Positions 9,232 to 20,771 of a stretch of DNA of 64,000 bases are shown piece by piece. The notes beneath the pieces were generated by a model. It was not told the DNA's origin. It saw nothing but the letters and a program-made list of their open reading frames with translations, and searched no databases. The stretch comes from Mytilinidion resinicola (taxonomy: Eukaryota > Ascomycota > Dothideomycetes > Mytilinidiales > Mytilinidiaceae). The position numbers and the translations under genes are program-made. The stretch covers positions 1,234,770-1,298,769 of the forward strand of contig NW_022985450.1 in the NCBI RefSeq assembly GCF_010093595.1, in the 5' to 3' direction. Within the stretch, counting starts at the first letter, position 1. Every line of letters starts with the position of its first letter.

Positions 9232-11032
9232 AGTAGCACTCCACCTTCCTCATCGGAGTCGTCCTCAAAATCGTAAGGGTCAGGCTGCGAGTTCTTCAGT
9301 AATCTCGCCTGTTTGTCACAATGATCAGAGTCAGAACTCTCTATGCTGAAGTTCACCATATCCGCGCCGTCAAATAATGGTAGGGTAGAACCAAAATCTG
9401 TTATCGTCGTCGGTTCTTCTATTTCAACAGGGAAAGCATCAAAGACAACAGAACCTCCTACCGTAGGAAGTGGTGTCTTGGCCTCTCTAGTTAACCCGTG
9501 CCCTTGCTGGTGCAGAACTGACTCGGTGACTCCGGTGAGAGAATCCGGGTGCCAAGCTTGTGGCGGGATTTTCTCCTCTATCTGCTGTAGGGCCTCCTTT
9601 CGAATATCACAAGTCATCGAATTTAGAACATCTCTTTGGCGGTTCTGGCTGATGATATCGCACTCAGCGTCAAGATCAGGCGGTCGCCAGTTCAGATATA
9701 TCTTGCGATGCGACGCCGGCTCCACAAAATGTCCTGGATGGTGCCGGAAGTAGAGCAGACAGCAAAAGCAAGCTGGCTTGCTGCAGGCAATATACCGATC
9801 ACCGGCTGCAAAGGACAATTTGCCCACGTGGAACTGCTCCAGAACTTGGATCTCGGCGTGGACGCGCGTTGAGAAGTCTGTGTAGTTATCTAGGAAACGC
9901 CGAGATAGTTGGTATTTATCGTCCATCTCTGCAAGCGCTTGCTGATATCGGTTAAGGTCCGGGGAGTTCGCAGGTAGCATGCGGACCATAATGCTTTCTA
10001 GTCTCGTCTTTCCATCCGCTGGAGGTGACGCCGATTTTGGCGGTGTAGGAATACTGCGGACTTCAAAGTCATGGAGGAGCTCAGGAAGCCTTGATGCGCA
10101 AGAGAGAAGCGCCTTAGCCGCTCGAAAATGATGTCCGAGCCGTCCGATATAATGCCTTACTAACCCAAAGGTGTTGTGTATCGCGTCTTCGTTGCTTTTG
10201 TAATTGGGTTCTATACTCAGTCTCGCAAGTTTACGCATCGAGTCAGACTTCCGATTTTCGTACGCATCGAGTCAGACTTCCGATTTTCGTACGCAAAGTG
10301 GCACAGCTCCATAGGGCTCAGTGGGCATTCCCAAGTTCTTAGCCATTCAGCAAGACCAGCTACTAAACAAGGGATGTCAGCATCCTGAAAATGTATAGAC
10401 GGCATAAACCTCTAAGCACGGCAACTAAACTTACCATCCTCTCGTTCTGTTTGAGCAAGATATGCGTGACATTTTCGCAATAACGGGCTGAGGTGCGATC
10501 TGTACTTCTTAATTCTTGGAGTTGCAAATCTTATACACTGTGCAGCTATATCGTTTACTCCTTCCAGTGTGACTAGAGTCGCCGTGATTGAGATGTCTCT
10601 CAGATTGGTCAGAAGTGACTCTAAAAATGGGACAATCTTCCTCCTCGGGCAAGAATTCGAGGCCACCCAGAAGACGTAATTTTGCGGCGTCGAATTTAAT
10701 CCAATAGCGGTGACTGTGTCGCCACCTTTATCGTAGTCGCATGTATACGCCAGCTCGCTAAGGAACATCCGTCTTAAGTCTTTGAGTGGAAGTTGGGAGA
10801 CATTCTCTCGGGTGGAAAGCTCGGCACATGTATGCTCCCCTCTCGTACTCCCTAGCGTATGCAGCAAGACGAGGGGCTCGTAGAAACGGCTTAGTTGGCG
10901 TCTGCGAGGGTCAAAGCGAGGCTGTGTTGGGGAGAGAGATCTCGGCTCGGTGAATGAGCTTGTGTTTACTGAATTCTTTCGTTTTTTCCCTTTAGTCACA
11001 ACTAGGACAGCGTGGGAGAAGGGAGATTGCAA
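9228..11032 (-). pseudogene. OTT_1508-type nucleotide/nucleic-acid deaminase-like gene, broken
   Basis: Two long minus-strand frames belong to one fungal gene family. The upstream part (11032..~10435) carries FYEPLVLLHTLGS, LSELAYTCDYDKGGDTVTA and FATPRIKKYRSHLSPLLRKCH. A 50-nt intron with GTAAGT and TTTCAG is likely (10434..10385). Then come DIPCLVAGLAEWLRTWECPL and the zinc-deaminase core VHAEIQVLEQFH (HAE) plus CSKPACFCCLLYFRHHPGHF (paired cysteines), ending at 9228. A 29-bp tandem duplication at 10232..10289 shifts the frame; one unit fewer gives a continuous reading. I could not join exon 1 to exon 2 in frame with canonical splice sites, so a second small indel is possible. The 5' end lacks an ATG in frame (it opens at a TTG), so the start is unresolved. 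Catalytic residues themselves look intact. Confidence 0.75.
10232..10289. repeat. 29-bp perfect tandem duplication
   Basis: The unit starting TACGCATCGAGTCAGACTTC occurs at 10232..10260 and identically at 10261..10289. It lies inside the deaminase-like coding frame, and because 29 is not a multiple of three it breaks that frame. Confidence 0.95.
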
Positions 11033-12110
11033 GCAAGACTAGTCGGGATAGATATATAGGGACAGTCACTGAAAGGCTCGTCTATCGTACGGCACTGAGA
11101 ACCTTGTTCCTTTATCAAACCTTCTGACTTAAACTGAGCTTTTGGTGATCGATCTCCGCACGGCTTACATGACGTCAACAATTTGAATTAGCTTTCAACT
11201 TCGCGATAAGAGCGATGTGTACCGATGCGATTGGGCAACCGCCCGCAGCAATAATATCTTCGGGGAGTGGAGAAACACATGAAAGCAATACGGTTCACCC
11301 AATAAACCCAAGTTACGTAGCAGTTCTGCCGCATCCGGCCTCTGCGCTGTGCGGATTAACTAATTAGAGGTTGATGTGTTTGGAGTGAGCTGAAGCCAGT
11401 ACAAGGTTAAGCGAACCCTCGAGTTTGCTGGTCCATGGCGGCGTTGTGTTCCCACTGCGGGGCGATCGATCATCGATCGATTTTCCAGGCCGGGGAGACT
11501 ACGGTACGACCGGAGTCACTCGGCAAGCATTTAATTGGGGATTGTGTAGGCTAGGTGATTGCGAGAACTGGCTTACTGCACATGAAGGTCGACGCGCTCT
11601 GCTTAACTAATCAGTCGCACAGCCATGTTTTGTCCCTTCTCTTGCGCATCATCCTGCCTTGGACTCGAGTCTGATCCTCTCTGCTCGCCCCCTGCTCCGC
11701 TTTGCCAGCAAAAGCTTCCATCCCTCCTCGCCTCCTGCCATTATACTTCACCTAGCGCTGGCGTCTTGCTCGCTCACTCCTCACCAGCGTGGCTAGGCCG
11801 CAGTGTGCTGTCTATCCTGCTTGGCTCTCTCTTTCGGGTTGATCCGTCCTCTCTCTCACTCCGCAGCCTCATCAACCGCCTTGTTTGTCAGACTAGACTT
11901 ACAACGCCTACTGATAGGCTGTTCACCGGAAAGACGGTACTTCCCCCGCTTCTTCTGCCAGATGCTGGGCTGACTTCTCCCCGTAGCCAACCTACAATAC
12001 CCCCGCCAGATCTCTCGTCTGCGCCTCAACTTGTCTTCATTACCTCTCTGCAACCTCCGAGCTCTCTCCCACCCGCTCTTCTATCACTCTCGCCGACCTC
12101 GTATATAACG
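11033..12110. other. Intergenic, no supported gene
   Basis: A Ser/Pro/Leu-rich open frame at 11625..12137 has no recognisable domain and biased composition. I see no other structure apart from the GATCGATCATCGATCGAT run near 11463. Confidence 0.4.
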
Positions 12111-12672
12111 CTATGGTTTTCCCAACCCCTCCTGTAGATGCAGCCCCGTTGCGGCACCAGAAGTTTTTCGCCGTACGAACACGGTTCTTGGCCGCACCTT
12201 GCCGCTCACTAGTGATAGCAATGCCTTCGCCGACCTCGATATTCAGGATATGAAGATAATCACTTTCCGTAATCAAGCTGAGGTAGGCCGGCCCATGTTT
12301 GTCCTGGTTGGGTCATTGCTTACTGATTCTCGCTTCGGGTAGCTTGTGCGAGTGCGCCCAGATACGTTGACAGAGACGCTTGCATGGGCATCACATATCC
12401 CACCGGTATCCGGCTGTGTGAGCCCTAGGCGGGATGGAGACTTAGAGCGCGCTCATGCTGGCAGCACGACAATCCGAGCACGCATACGACGGCGGACACG
12501 GGCATGGGCTAGTTTGAAAATGATCGTGACCACGATCTCGAGCATGTCCTTCAGCACGAAAAGTGCGTACATCCCGGGTGCCCACGCCCAGGACGATCGC
12601 CAATGTCTCTACGCGAGCACGATATTAGATACGATTCGATCTGATTTTGAGAAATACCTAGCCCCGAACTGA
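12111..12672 (+). CDS. Doubtful spliced gene or gene remnant
   Basis: A weak case. One frame reads TNTVLGRTLPLTSDSNAFAD, then DIQDMKIITFRNQAE. A plausible 57-nt intron (GTAGGCC...CGGGTAG, ~12282..12341) follows, and the frame continues LVRVRPDTLTETLAWASHIP to a stop near 12672. The first exon does not connect in frame to the nearby ATG at 12112 without a further intron or shift. I do not recognise the protein. A different frame over 12520-12660 has a spaced Cys/His pattern (LQHEKCVHPGCPRP), so the reading frame itself is uncertain. Confidence 0.22.
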
Positions 12673-13769
12673 GGAGTGTCACTTCACGACATAGCGCGAT
12701 CTTTACGTATACACCAATTCTCTATTCTTTTTCCATCGGCGCAGAGCTTCACCCCGCTTTTCCCACTTCGACTGCGTTCACCCGCCCCGCAACTTCGAGA
12801 GGAACCGCACGGGCACGCGTATGTCATTGCCATCGAGAAGGCCGGCTCGGATAACAAGTTTTGGGGTCGATCAGGCGACACTTGCACAGCATGCTCCCAC
12901 TAGTGGTGAATTCCAGCCTTGCGTGGCATAGGCCGGATGAGGATTCAGCAATGTGTCGCGAGGGACATGTGTGAGGCAATTTACGCATAATACAAAAGGA
13001 GCTAGCTGCACGTGTCTCACTTTTGCACGTAATGGAGTAATGTATCATAGGTTACTTAGCTCTCTAAAACGCCAAACGGCTTAGCGCTTATTAAACCGAT
13101 TATGTGTTCTCGCCAATATCTTAGTCGTTCTAGTTACACCGCATCCACTTGACTGTAAGGCCAGCACCCCACCCAGATTTCACGCCGTTACTTTCGATCG
13201 CATTCCCTATCCGCGCCTAGCTAAATCACAACCGTCAGCTCAATTGCAAAGTGAGGCTATGTCATCTTCTTGCTGTCTCGCTCACCGATGTAAGAAGCCG
13301 GTGAGATGTACACCGGTCAGGCACCTATGAGTCAACAAGCAGCAACATCAGCAAGGCTGTGGCTGTATCGCAAGGCGTAAATACAGCCCATGGCGCTGTG
13401 CATGTTAAGAGCTTACTAACTTGCTGCAGGGCATGGGGCAGCATTCAGCTAGCGGTATCCGGTGAGCGTGTTGGAGATTGGAGCCCTTGGCATCAGCCCA
13501 AACTCCAACTATAAACGCCAGGCGCTCTTCTCTGATTTTTTTGTGGTATACCAGCTAGGCCAAGTCATTATATTAGAAACTAAACTTGTTTACGTTTTAT
13601 TCCCTAAGCGCGCTGCTCTACTCTCTAATGACACGAAAATCAAGAATACTAGGAATGTTTGGACGCTCTCCCCGTCTCAGCGAAGATACACATCCTATGG
13701 CGCAGGCAGTTGAAGGCGTGCGCTTGCCAGGTAGTGTTACCCAAATCTTTCGTGCCCTGGCGTTAACAG
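12673..13769. other. Intergenic, no supported gene
   Basis: Nothing convincing apart from the unresolved 5' part of the next gene (an ATG-initiated frame beginning near 13586-13628 does not join cleanly to its exons). Confidence 0.35.
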
Positions 13770-14788
13770 TTCCCGGCAGATTCTACGCCAGATATCGACG
13801 TTTTGGACATGGAGCTTTTCACCAAAGGTAATCAGCTCCTATTTATTACGCTAGTGGAGTATCAAAAATAACCAGAAAATGGAATAGATTTCAACACGTG
13901 GTTTGGAAAAGCGGCCTTCCAGTACCATTTGAGTTTAGCTATTCAAAAGGAGCACTTGGGACATGCCGTTGTCAACCCAAAGGTAGCTTGTAGTGATGTC
14001 TTTTCCCCCTCTTAGTTTTAGAGACTGATCTTCTTTAGGACGTTTTTGAGCAAGTGGAAGCAAGATACTGGAAGGAGCCTACTCAAAACGGCGAAGGCAA
14101 AAGCGGCTTGCATTATCCTGGATTCGAGCTTTTCCGCTGCATCAATGCTGCTCGCGCCACTAAGGACGATAAGACGTTGCGGTTTTTCTTGGACCAGCTA
14201 TCGTCTAATATTCTATCAAGCTGCAGAAGGCTACACCACGAGAAAACGGCAGAAATGGCAGCGGATACGCCATTTAGTCCGGGCCAGATTCACCGCGCCA
14301 CAGCCCCGAGCTCTAGTATGGGCAGCAATTCATCCTTAGGCAGGGATAAAGCAACGGGTACTGCCATGAAGACAGGAAGCTCGCTGCAAGAGGATGTCGT
14401 CCAAAGCCAGGCCATTTTCGTACAGGGCCATCTTCCGCTATCGCAGCCACTTTGTTTAGAGTGCGAACGACCAGTGACGCGCCTTACCACGAGCCGTTAC
14501 AATCGGAATGGTAACGCTCGTCGTCCGTACTTGAAATGTGTACCATGCGACAAGTTCCATTCCTTTGCGGACGAGCAAGGAAATAATCCTGAGAACCTTA
14601 GGTGTCATTGCGGCGAACCTAGTAGGAAGCAGGTTTCTGGGATTAAAACCCAATCGCAAAGAGGTTTACATTACGTTTGTAGCCTAGGGAACTGCGACTT
14701 TTATCGCGCGGCAATAGGGCCGAGTGGGCATCAGGTATTGTTGGACGAAAGACTCCCAAATCAAATGAGGACGCTTGGGTTGGTTTGA
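13770..14788 (+). CDS. GRF-like zinc-ribbon protein (5' end unresolved)
   Basis: Three exons join in frame: 13770..13827, 13876..13982 and 14039..14788 (915 nt, 304 aa as far as visible), with ACCAG and TTTAG acceptors. The first exon starts after a CGTTAACAG acceptor-like site, so an upstream exon carrying the true start is likely; fungal homologues usually have a low-complexity N-terminus there. Conserved text includes DVLDMELFTKENGIDFNTWF, GKSGLHYPGFELFRCINAAR and a C-terminal Cys-rich segment (CLECERP, YLKCVPCDKFHSF, LRCHCGEPSRK, RGLHYVCSLGNCDFY). That segment resembles a GRF zinc ribbon that binds single-stranded nucleic acid. Biological role unknown. No neighbours of related function. 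Confidence 0.72.
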
Positions 14789-16208
14789 AGAACGATCTAG
14801 ATGTAGTTTGGTTGTGCGACTCTCGCGAAATAGATATTAGGGTTCTTTCGGCTAGCTTTTTAAGTCGTGAAATGTTTAACCATGTGTCAAGAGGCTACGT
14901 AGAGAAATCACGTGACTGTAGCAACAACCCTGATTACCCAGAGGTTTGTTCGATACACATAGAACGGAAGGCTTCTGACTATATTGGAACTCTTCTATTT
15001 CCCTTCATCTAAAGCCAGTTTCGTCCCTCAACTTCTTGTCTTTCTCTCTTATGTGCTTGGCCCAATTAAAAGGTCCGAAGGCCTCTTGGGCTCCTATCAT
15101 AGCGATACCATAGCGCATCTATGACGCCTCTTGGTTAGTGAATCGAGGCGTAGTTAAGACGAAGCCTACTTATAACTCTCCCACCAAGCGATGGAGGAAA
15201 GCAGGACATAAAAGGCCTCCATACTCCTCAATTAAGCTTACATAGGCACACTACTCTTCCTCCTTTCTATCAGACACCGAATTAGCAGCTGTATAAGGAG
15301 TCTCTTCGACAATGAGTGATTCAAATGCTACAATCGAAGATACTACATTATACCAGGCCGAGGTATATTCGAAATGTCAAATCCTTTGCAAGATACTGCT
15401 AATAGAAGCTAGGGTACACCGCTTGCTGCCAACTCTACAGGTTCCGATGAGGTTGTTGATACAGCAGGGCAGGTAAGTGATACTTGCTTCCCCGCTACGT
15501 GTTCATGGTTTACTGATATAAGCAGGATATACCAGAGCACGGGAACAATTTGGGGGAAATTAAGGCAGATGCGGAAAAAAGAGCCAGGAAGCTCTCACCC
15601 TGCTCTAATGAAATAAACATGCCGTCTCTATACAGTCAACTAGATAATCCTTTAAAATAAATCTTGTGCAGCTCTAACCTACCCTATTAGGGAAGATTAA
15701 GAGACCGGATGCCTTGGCTAATCAGCTTAGCTGCAGACTAAGCTGTCTTGAGGGGAAAGTTAGTAGCCTTGAAAAAGTTAATTAATTACTATAGTATGGC
15801 TCAGCTAGGGAAGTTTAATGATAGGACTGATAACCTGGAAGAGAATCGGGGAGATATAAGAGACATTATTAGGCTACTGCAAACCAAGATTGATAGCGTC
15901 AAGAAAGGGATTGATGAAATATCAGACCGCGGAGGTGAACGGGTGGGAAAGGCTGGAAAGAAGAATATAGCATCCGCAAGGAAAAGGGCACGTGAGGCTT
16001 GAAGCTGGACAAGTTTACAGAACTGAGGAGAAACGCGATGGTACTGGTACAAGCTGAGATCGTAAACCTGTATAGGGCCTTGCTTGCTCCATCAGAGTCT
16101 GCATCCACGATCAACTCCCGCAAGGGTACATGCTCTCGTCAAAGACAACCTCCTTCTGTACTACCAGGAGCTATGAATCATCTGCCCAGTTTTCTAGTCC
16201 GCAGGGAC
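14789..16208. other. Intergenic region with decayed coding-like DNA
   Basis: No intact gene. Positions ~15310-15550 and 15748..16010 carry short, interrupted open stretches; a lysine-rich 84-aa frame at 15748..16002 has coiled-coil-like heptads. They look like remnants of a degraded transposon-borne or host gene, but no homology was recognised. Confidence 0.35.
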
Positions 16209-17542
16209 TTATTTTGTAGTCAACGCCGGCTTGATACCGCTTACATGCCAAACACCGCCCTGGCCAACAATCCAGAATTCATGGAAGCCAAATGCAAGGG
16301 ATACAGCAACGTTTTTGCCGCCACCAACACGGATCGAGCCAAGAGCAAGCCCAGTCTCGGGATCAATGATGTCCACACCATGACCAGCGCCGCAAAATAT
16401 CCAACCTTCATTGCTCACTCGGATGCCGTCGTAGAAATAGGTGATAGGGTTGTTAAGCAGGCGCTTGTTTGTAAGCGTTGGGCATTTAGCTCCGGATGAA
16501 GCTGTCGCGAAGTCATATGCCCAAAGCTCACGAGCTCCGTATGGGTTCTTCTTGACGGGGTAGTACTGGGAGACTCCAGTGTCAGGGAGGTACAAAGTGC
16601 GACCGTCAGGGGATATGGCAACTCCGTTTGCGTTTCCGGTCGTGGTTTGGAGGAGTTTTGGCCGCATTGTTGTGCCGTTGACGAAGTAAGTGGAGGGATT
16701 CTGGGGTGGTGTGAAAGGGACGATGCCTTTGCCCTGCAGGTATATTAACATTGTTTCAGGGGTTACGACCAAAAAACGAGGAAGTTACCCATCCAGACCT
16801 ACTATCAGTAAGGTAGAAGTTGCTGTCAGGGTCTATGGCGAGATCATTGAACCCTCCGAACGGTTCTTCGTAGTAGTGGTTTATAAGAGTTGTTCTCTTC
16901 CATGTCTTTGGGTCGATCTTAGCCAGATATCCCGTCTCGTCCGGACCACCATCAGTAACAACGTAGATAAAGCCATTGAACGGAACACAGCCATGTACAT
17001 TGATGGTGGGTGGGCTTGTGGTGATCTTCCGCAGCTCGTTCGTTTTAGTGTTTAGCAGGTACTGCCAGTCATGTACACCGTCGGTGTTATTGCCTGATGG
17101 GCCCCATTCAACAAAGAAAAGGTCGTTTGTTCCAGGCACCATGCATGGTGCCTCGTGACTCCGAAACGCTAGTGCTTGCACATGCTCGACCTTGGCCTGT
17201 GGTCCAACGATGTCGAAGAACTTTTCATCGTAGACGACGAAATCGGTTGAATTGAGCTTCTCGTTTCTGTGGACCAGTCAGTATGGCACACTGCTAATCA
17301 ATGTTCGTCCTCACTCACAAGACTGCCAGTCGTTCGTCCGACACTTCCGCCTTAGCCGGTGCATCAAATACGGAACGGTTAAACTTGCCCGGCAACACAG
17401 CAAAGGAGAGATTCTCATATGAAAGCCAAGCCCATGACCTAACAGTGTTGTTACTGTAATTTTCAGGCAGGGCCTTCGAGAAATGCGAAGCTGAAGCATT
17501 TGACGCCGCCAAAGCTCCGAGTAGTATTGAGAATTTCGTCAT
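16209..17542 (-). CDS. Secreted SMP-30/gluconolactonase-type lactonase
   Basis: Predicted to hydrolyse a sugar-acid or other lactone outside the cell. Exons 17542..17319, 17266..16789 and 16733..16209 join in frame (1227 nt, 408 aa). Introns of 52 and 55 nt use GTGAGT/CACAG and GTAACT/TGCAG. The ATG at 17542 starts a signal peptide, MTKFSILLGALAASNASA. The six-bladed SMP-30 propeller signatures are visible: FGGFNDLAIDPDSNFYLTDS (metal-binding N and D), GNANGVAISPDGRTLYLPDT (second metal-binding Asn/Asp site) and PITYFYDGIRVSNEGWIFCG. N-glycosylation sequons (NNT, NGT) fit secretion. It is the first gene of the 16.2-26.7 kb catabolic group, transcribed in the same direction as the RraA-like gene behind it. 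Substrate not deducible. Confidence 0.88.
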
Positions 17543-18079
17543 TGGAACTGACTGGGACTGAGACTGCCAGAGGTTCCAGACCCATAATTCCACCCTTAAC
17601 ATGGTTCATATTCTCGTAGCGGAATCGAGACTCGTCATCGTTTGCTTACGGTCGGCCCTATTCCGTGGCGAGTGGCTAAGCTCCGGGAGCAGCCCACGGC
17701 CGTTTCCTGTAGGTGAGTACCACTAGACTGCGAGATGAGCTTCGTGAATTTGCATCGTCACTCATCTGAAAACCTGGGCTGAGTCAACGCTGGAATGCTG
17801 GGTAGGTACCACTCCAGTCTCGATCGACGTTCATAGTCACATGTGAAGGTATAGATCGCTCTAGATTTCTTATCTACATTTTAAAGCGCTACAAGAAGTG
17901 GTAGAAGAGTGTGCTCGGATATCTAACGAGGTGCTGTATCTGTTCGCGACCGTGGATTTTCATAATCGCTGACTTGATTCCTAAGCATTTGAATCTTTTC
18001 TTACTAAATCTGCGTCTCGTGGACGTAACGGGAACGATTACTATAAAAGATAGCCAGCACTCTTCTCATCATTCCAATT
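17543..18079. promoter_or_regulatory. Promoter region of the lactonase gene
   Basis: This gap of 537 bp lies upstream of the lactonase ATG and downstream of the RraA-like gene's stop. A CGG/CCG pair with an 11-bp spacer occurs at 17649..17665, a possible Zn2Cys6 half-site pair, but the spacing is not repeated in the other cluster promoters. Otherwise featureless. Confidence 0.35.
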
Positions 18080-18936
18080 CTATCTGAATTTCCGCGTAGC
18101 CTCCATAAATTTCATCCCCCCCTTGATCTCCTTCGCCACATTCTCATCCGCCTCAACCTGTTTCCTCATCAGTGGCAATACCTCCTTTGCCAGCTCCTTC
18201 GGCAATACCACAACCCCATTTAGATCCCCAATTAAATAATCATCCGGCCGAATCTCGATATCTTGCTCGCTAGTTTGCAGCTTCACCGGCACATTCACAC
18301 CAGCCACTTTGACGAGCTCGTATGGCGGTGCGGTGCTCAAGTCTCGTGCGAATACGGGATAGTTGAGTGCGCGCTGCTCGTGGAGGTCGCGGAAGCGTCC
18401 ATCGATTATTGAGCCTACTGCTCCGCTGACCTGGGCGCGGGTGGACATTAGGCCACCGTAGACGGCGTTGGGGGTGTTTGGGGGGCAGGAGATGAAGATT
18501 ATGGCGCCAGTGGGGATGGAGTCGATCTGAAGGGAGATAAGTTCGGATTTCAAATCAGGAGCTGAAAGGCTCCATGCAATGAAGCGGTATGCCAAAACAC
18601 ACAAGCCGATGCTCGGCCGTGTAAGTCAATCAAGGGAGGAAATGGAGCGTAGATGCTTACGTAGTGGGTAGGATGTTTAGGCGAAGGGTCATCCAATGGT
18701 ACGTACTTCACTGTATACGCTGGACCGACAATTCTGGTCATCCCTTCTTGTCGTTGCGGAGACCATAAGGTCAAGCCCGAGAGGAAGCCGCCGTTGGGGA
18801 CTTTGAGTTTGCATAGAGCGTCTGAAACATCACAGCTTGGCATGTTTACTTAGCACATTGTCCCGTTAAGGAGTATGATGGCTCACGTTGTGAATTGAAG
18901 TAGATCCTTCACAATGGGGTCCTGTCCAACAGCCAT
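18080..18936 (-). CDS. RraA-like / class II pyruvate-aldolase-like protein
   Basis: Exons 18936..18887, 18835..18661 and 18526..18080 join in frame (672 nt, 223 aa, normal size for the family); introns are 51 and 134 nt. Recognisable segments are DVSDALCKLKVPNGGFLSG, GPAYTVKYVPLDD, the core GGLMSTRAQVSGAVGSIIDG followed by RFRD, and a C-terminal DYLIGDLNGVVVLP. The family includes 4-hydroxy-4-methyl-2-oxoglutarate/4-carboxy-4-hydroxy-2-oxoadipate aldolases and the non-catalytic RNase E inhibitor RraA. The residue 21 positions before the Arg of the R-D pair is Gly, where I recall Asp in proven aldolases, so aldolase activity is not assured. Cytosolic. It lies between the lactonase and the divergent Ldh_2 gene, consistent with cleaving a hydroxy-oxo acid late in the same pathway. 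Confidence 0.85.
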
Positions 18937-19287
18937 TCTTGTGGGAACCTGATCTGACTTCGCGTGGCTAAGACTGATTTTGGCGGAGAGAAATGGATAA
19001 ATACGTAGCATGTATGCCTTTATATATCCTAACTGCAGCGTATACGGGAGAATACGGAAGGTGTTGCATACTTCAGCTTGAGCTTGCCCGGCGATAATAA
19101 GGATCAGGGGTTCAGGTGGTGCTGCCCCGGCGAGGCTCCGCGGTGACTTTCCGTGGCACAACGAAACGCGTGACTCTACCAAAAGCCATACACACTTTGA
19201 GCTTCCATCCGACCATAGTATTACTACCAAGCAAACCCAACATGCTGCCTGTTAATTCTACATTTGGAACCACCATCAGCCATCACA
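18937..19287. promoter_or_regulatory. Divergent promoter, RraA-like / Ldh_2 genes
   Basis: This 351-bp gap separates two divergent start codons of cluster genes. A CGG-N7-CCG pair lies at 19128..19140. The region is likely to drive both genes; regulator binding is untested. Confidence 0.45.
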
Positions 19288-20376
19288 ATGTCCGAAACCG
19301 CCACCATTCGAGTAACGCCCGCCTCTGCACACTCCCTCACAACCGCCATCCTAACCCACTTCAACGTCCCCTCAGACCGCGCAGCCATGATCGCCGACTC
19401 CCTCGTCCTCGCCGACCTTCGCGGCGTCGACACCCACGGCATCAACCGCCTATCCGGCTACCTCGACCGCATCAAAGCCGGCGTTCTGGACCCCAATCCC
19501 TCTCTGTCCTTCATCCAAAAAACCCCCGTAATGGCGCATCTAGATGCCCGCAACACCTTCGGCTTCGTAGGTGCGTGCCTCGCCATCGACAAAGCCGTCG
19601 AAATGGCGTCGACCTACGGCCTTGGAGTAGTGGCGGTCAATCATAGCAATCATTACGGTATGGCAGGAACTTACCTCCTCCGCGCGGTTAATAAGGGATT
19701 CGCGGCGTTTGCATTTACGAATGCGTCGAGGAGTATGCCGGCGTGGGGGTCGAAGGAGCCGTTGTTTGGGACGAGTCCGTTTGCGGTTGGGGTGCCGGGG
19801 GGTAAGCTGGGTGACTTTATCTTGGATATGTCACCTAGCGTGGCTGCGAGGGGGAAGATTCGGAAAGCAGCTAGGAGGGGTGAGCGTATACCTGAGTGGT
19901 ATGCGTTGGATGCTGAAGGGCGGTCGACGACGGATCCTGAAGCTGCACTGAAAGGGGTGGTACTGCCGATTGGAGGTCCAAAGGGGAGCGGACTTGCTAT
20001 GATGATGGATATCTTCGGGGGCGTGCTCTCCGGAGCAGCGTTTGCGGGTGGCGTCAATGATCAGTATAAGAATCTGAAAGATCCTCAGAACGTTGGACAC
20101 TGGTTTTTTGTCTTTCGACCGGATATCTTCTTAGAGGGCGGGAAGGAGGAGTTGAGGACTCGGATGGATGTGTTGGTGACGAAGGTTCAGGAGTCCGAAA
20201 AGGCTGCTGGGGTTGAGCGAATATTCACGAGCGGCGAGATTGAGGCCGAGATGGAGAAGGAAAGGCGACAGAAAGGGATTCCCTTCACTCAGGGCGAAGT
20301 GGATTCTTTGCACGCTTTAGCGGATGAAGTTGGCGTAGATGTTCGCTTGAATACGATTGAAAAGTTGAAAGAATAG
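19288..20376 (+). CDS. Malate/L-lactate dehydrogenase (Ldh_2) family oxidoreductase
   Basis: A single-exon 362-aa protein. I use the ATG at 19288; an in-frame TTG at 19264 precedes it. Family signatures: DLRGVDTHGINRLSGYLDR (catalytic His in THG), AVNHSNHYGMAGTYLLRA, SPFAVGVP, DMSPSVAARGKI, and GGPKGSGLAMMMDIFGGVLS (NAD(P) and substrate region). Members reduce or oxidise 2-oxo/2-hydroxy acids (malate, ureidoglycolate, sulfolactate, 2,3-diketogulonate). Length is normal and no lesion is visible. It sits head-to-head with the RraA-like gene and tail-to-tail with the MFS transporter, which supports a role in converting a hydroxy acid to an oxo acid, or the reverse, in the same pathway. Exact substrate unknown. 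Confidence 0.9.
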   Translation: MSETATIRVTPASAHSLTTAILTHFNVPSDRAAMIADSLVLADLRGVDTHGINRLSGYLDRIKAGVLDPNPSLSFIQKTPVMAHLDARNTFGFVGACLAIDKAVEMASTYGLGVVAVNHSNHYGMAGTYLLRAVNKGFAAFAFTNASRSMPAWGSKEPLFGTSPFAVGVPGGKLGDFILDMSPSVAARGKIRKAARRGERIPEWYALDAEGRSTTDPEAALKGVVLPIGGPKGSGLAMMMDIFGGVLSGAAFAGGVNDQYKNLKDPQNVGHWFFVFRPDIFLEGGKEELRTRMDVLVTKVQESEKAAGVERIFTSGEIEAEMEKERRQKGIPFTQGEVDSLHALADEVGVDVRLNTIEKLKE

Positions 20377-20771
20377 TAAAATGGAATCTTTAAGAGTTTC
20401 TCTCTACAGGCTTTCGTATGCAACCTTTTCTGGTCGCTCCATGCGCTCTGCAGAGTACGGAGTTGGCTTTTTGATCGCCATAGTATTACACTGAGGTCCA
20501 CGGAGAGTGCCTTGCATGTACAGTAAAAGATGAGTGATTATATCTAGCATAGTAGTCCCTTTTCGACGCATTGTGAAACTTAGCAGCCTCATAGTATCAT
20601 TCAAACTTTACAGACGCTCGTAAAATATTCTCAGATCTCGTGGGTTTACTCTTGCTTATACATGTGAAAGCATTGGCGCAGTAAATCGAATGAACTTACA
20701 CACCCTCAAGGCACTACCCAAAGTATTCTCTAGTTACTAACCTTCAGGGCTTCTTTTTTGACGTTTAACTT
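20377..20771. other. Convergent intergenic region
   Basis: A gap of 395 bp between the stops of the Ldh_2 and MFS genes, presumably holding both 3' UTRs. Nothing else seen. Confidence 0.4.

Noticed and set aside
11625..12137. 170-codon plus-strand open frame as a gene
   Set aside because: Composition is Ser/Pro/Leu-biased with no domain, and it overlaps a better though still weak reading in another frame.
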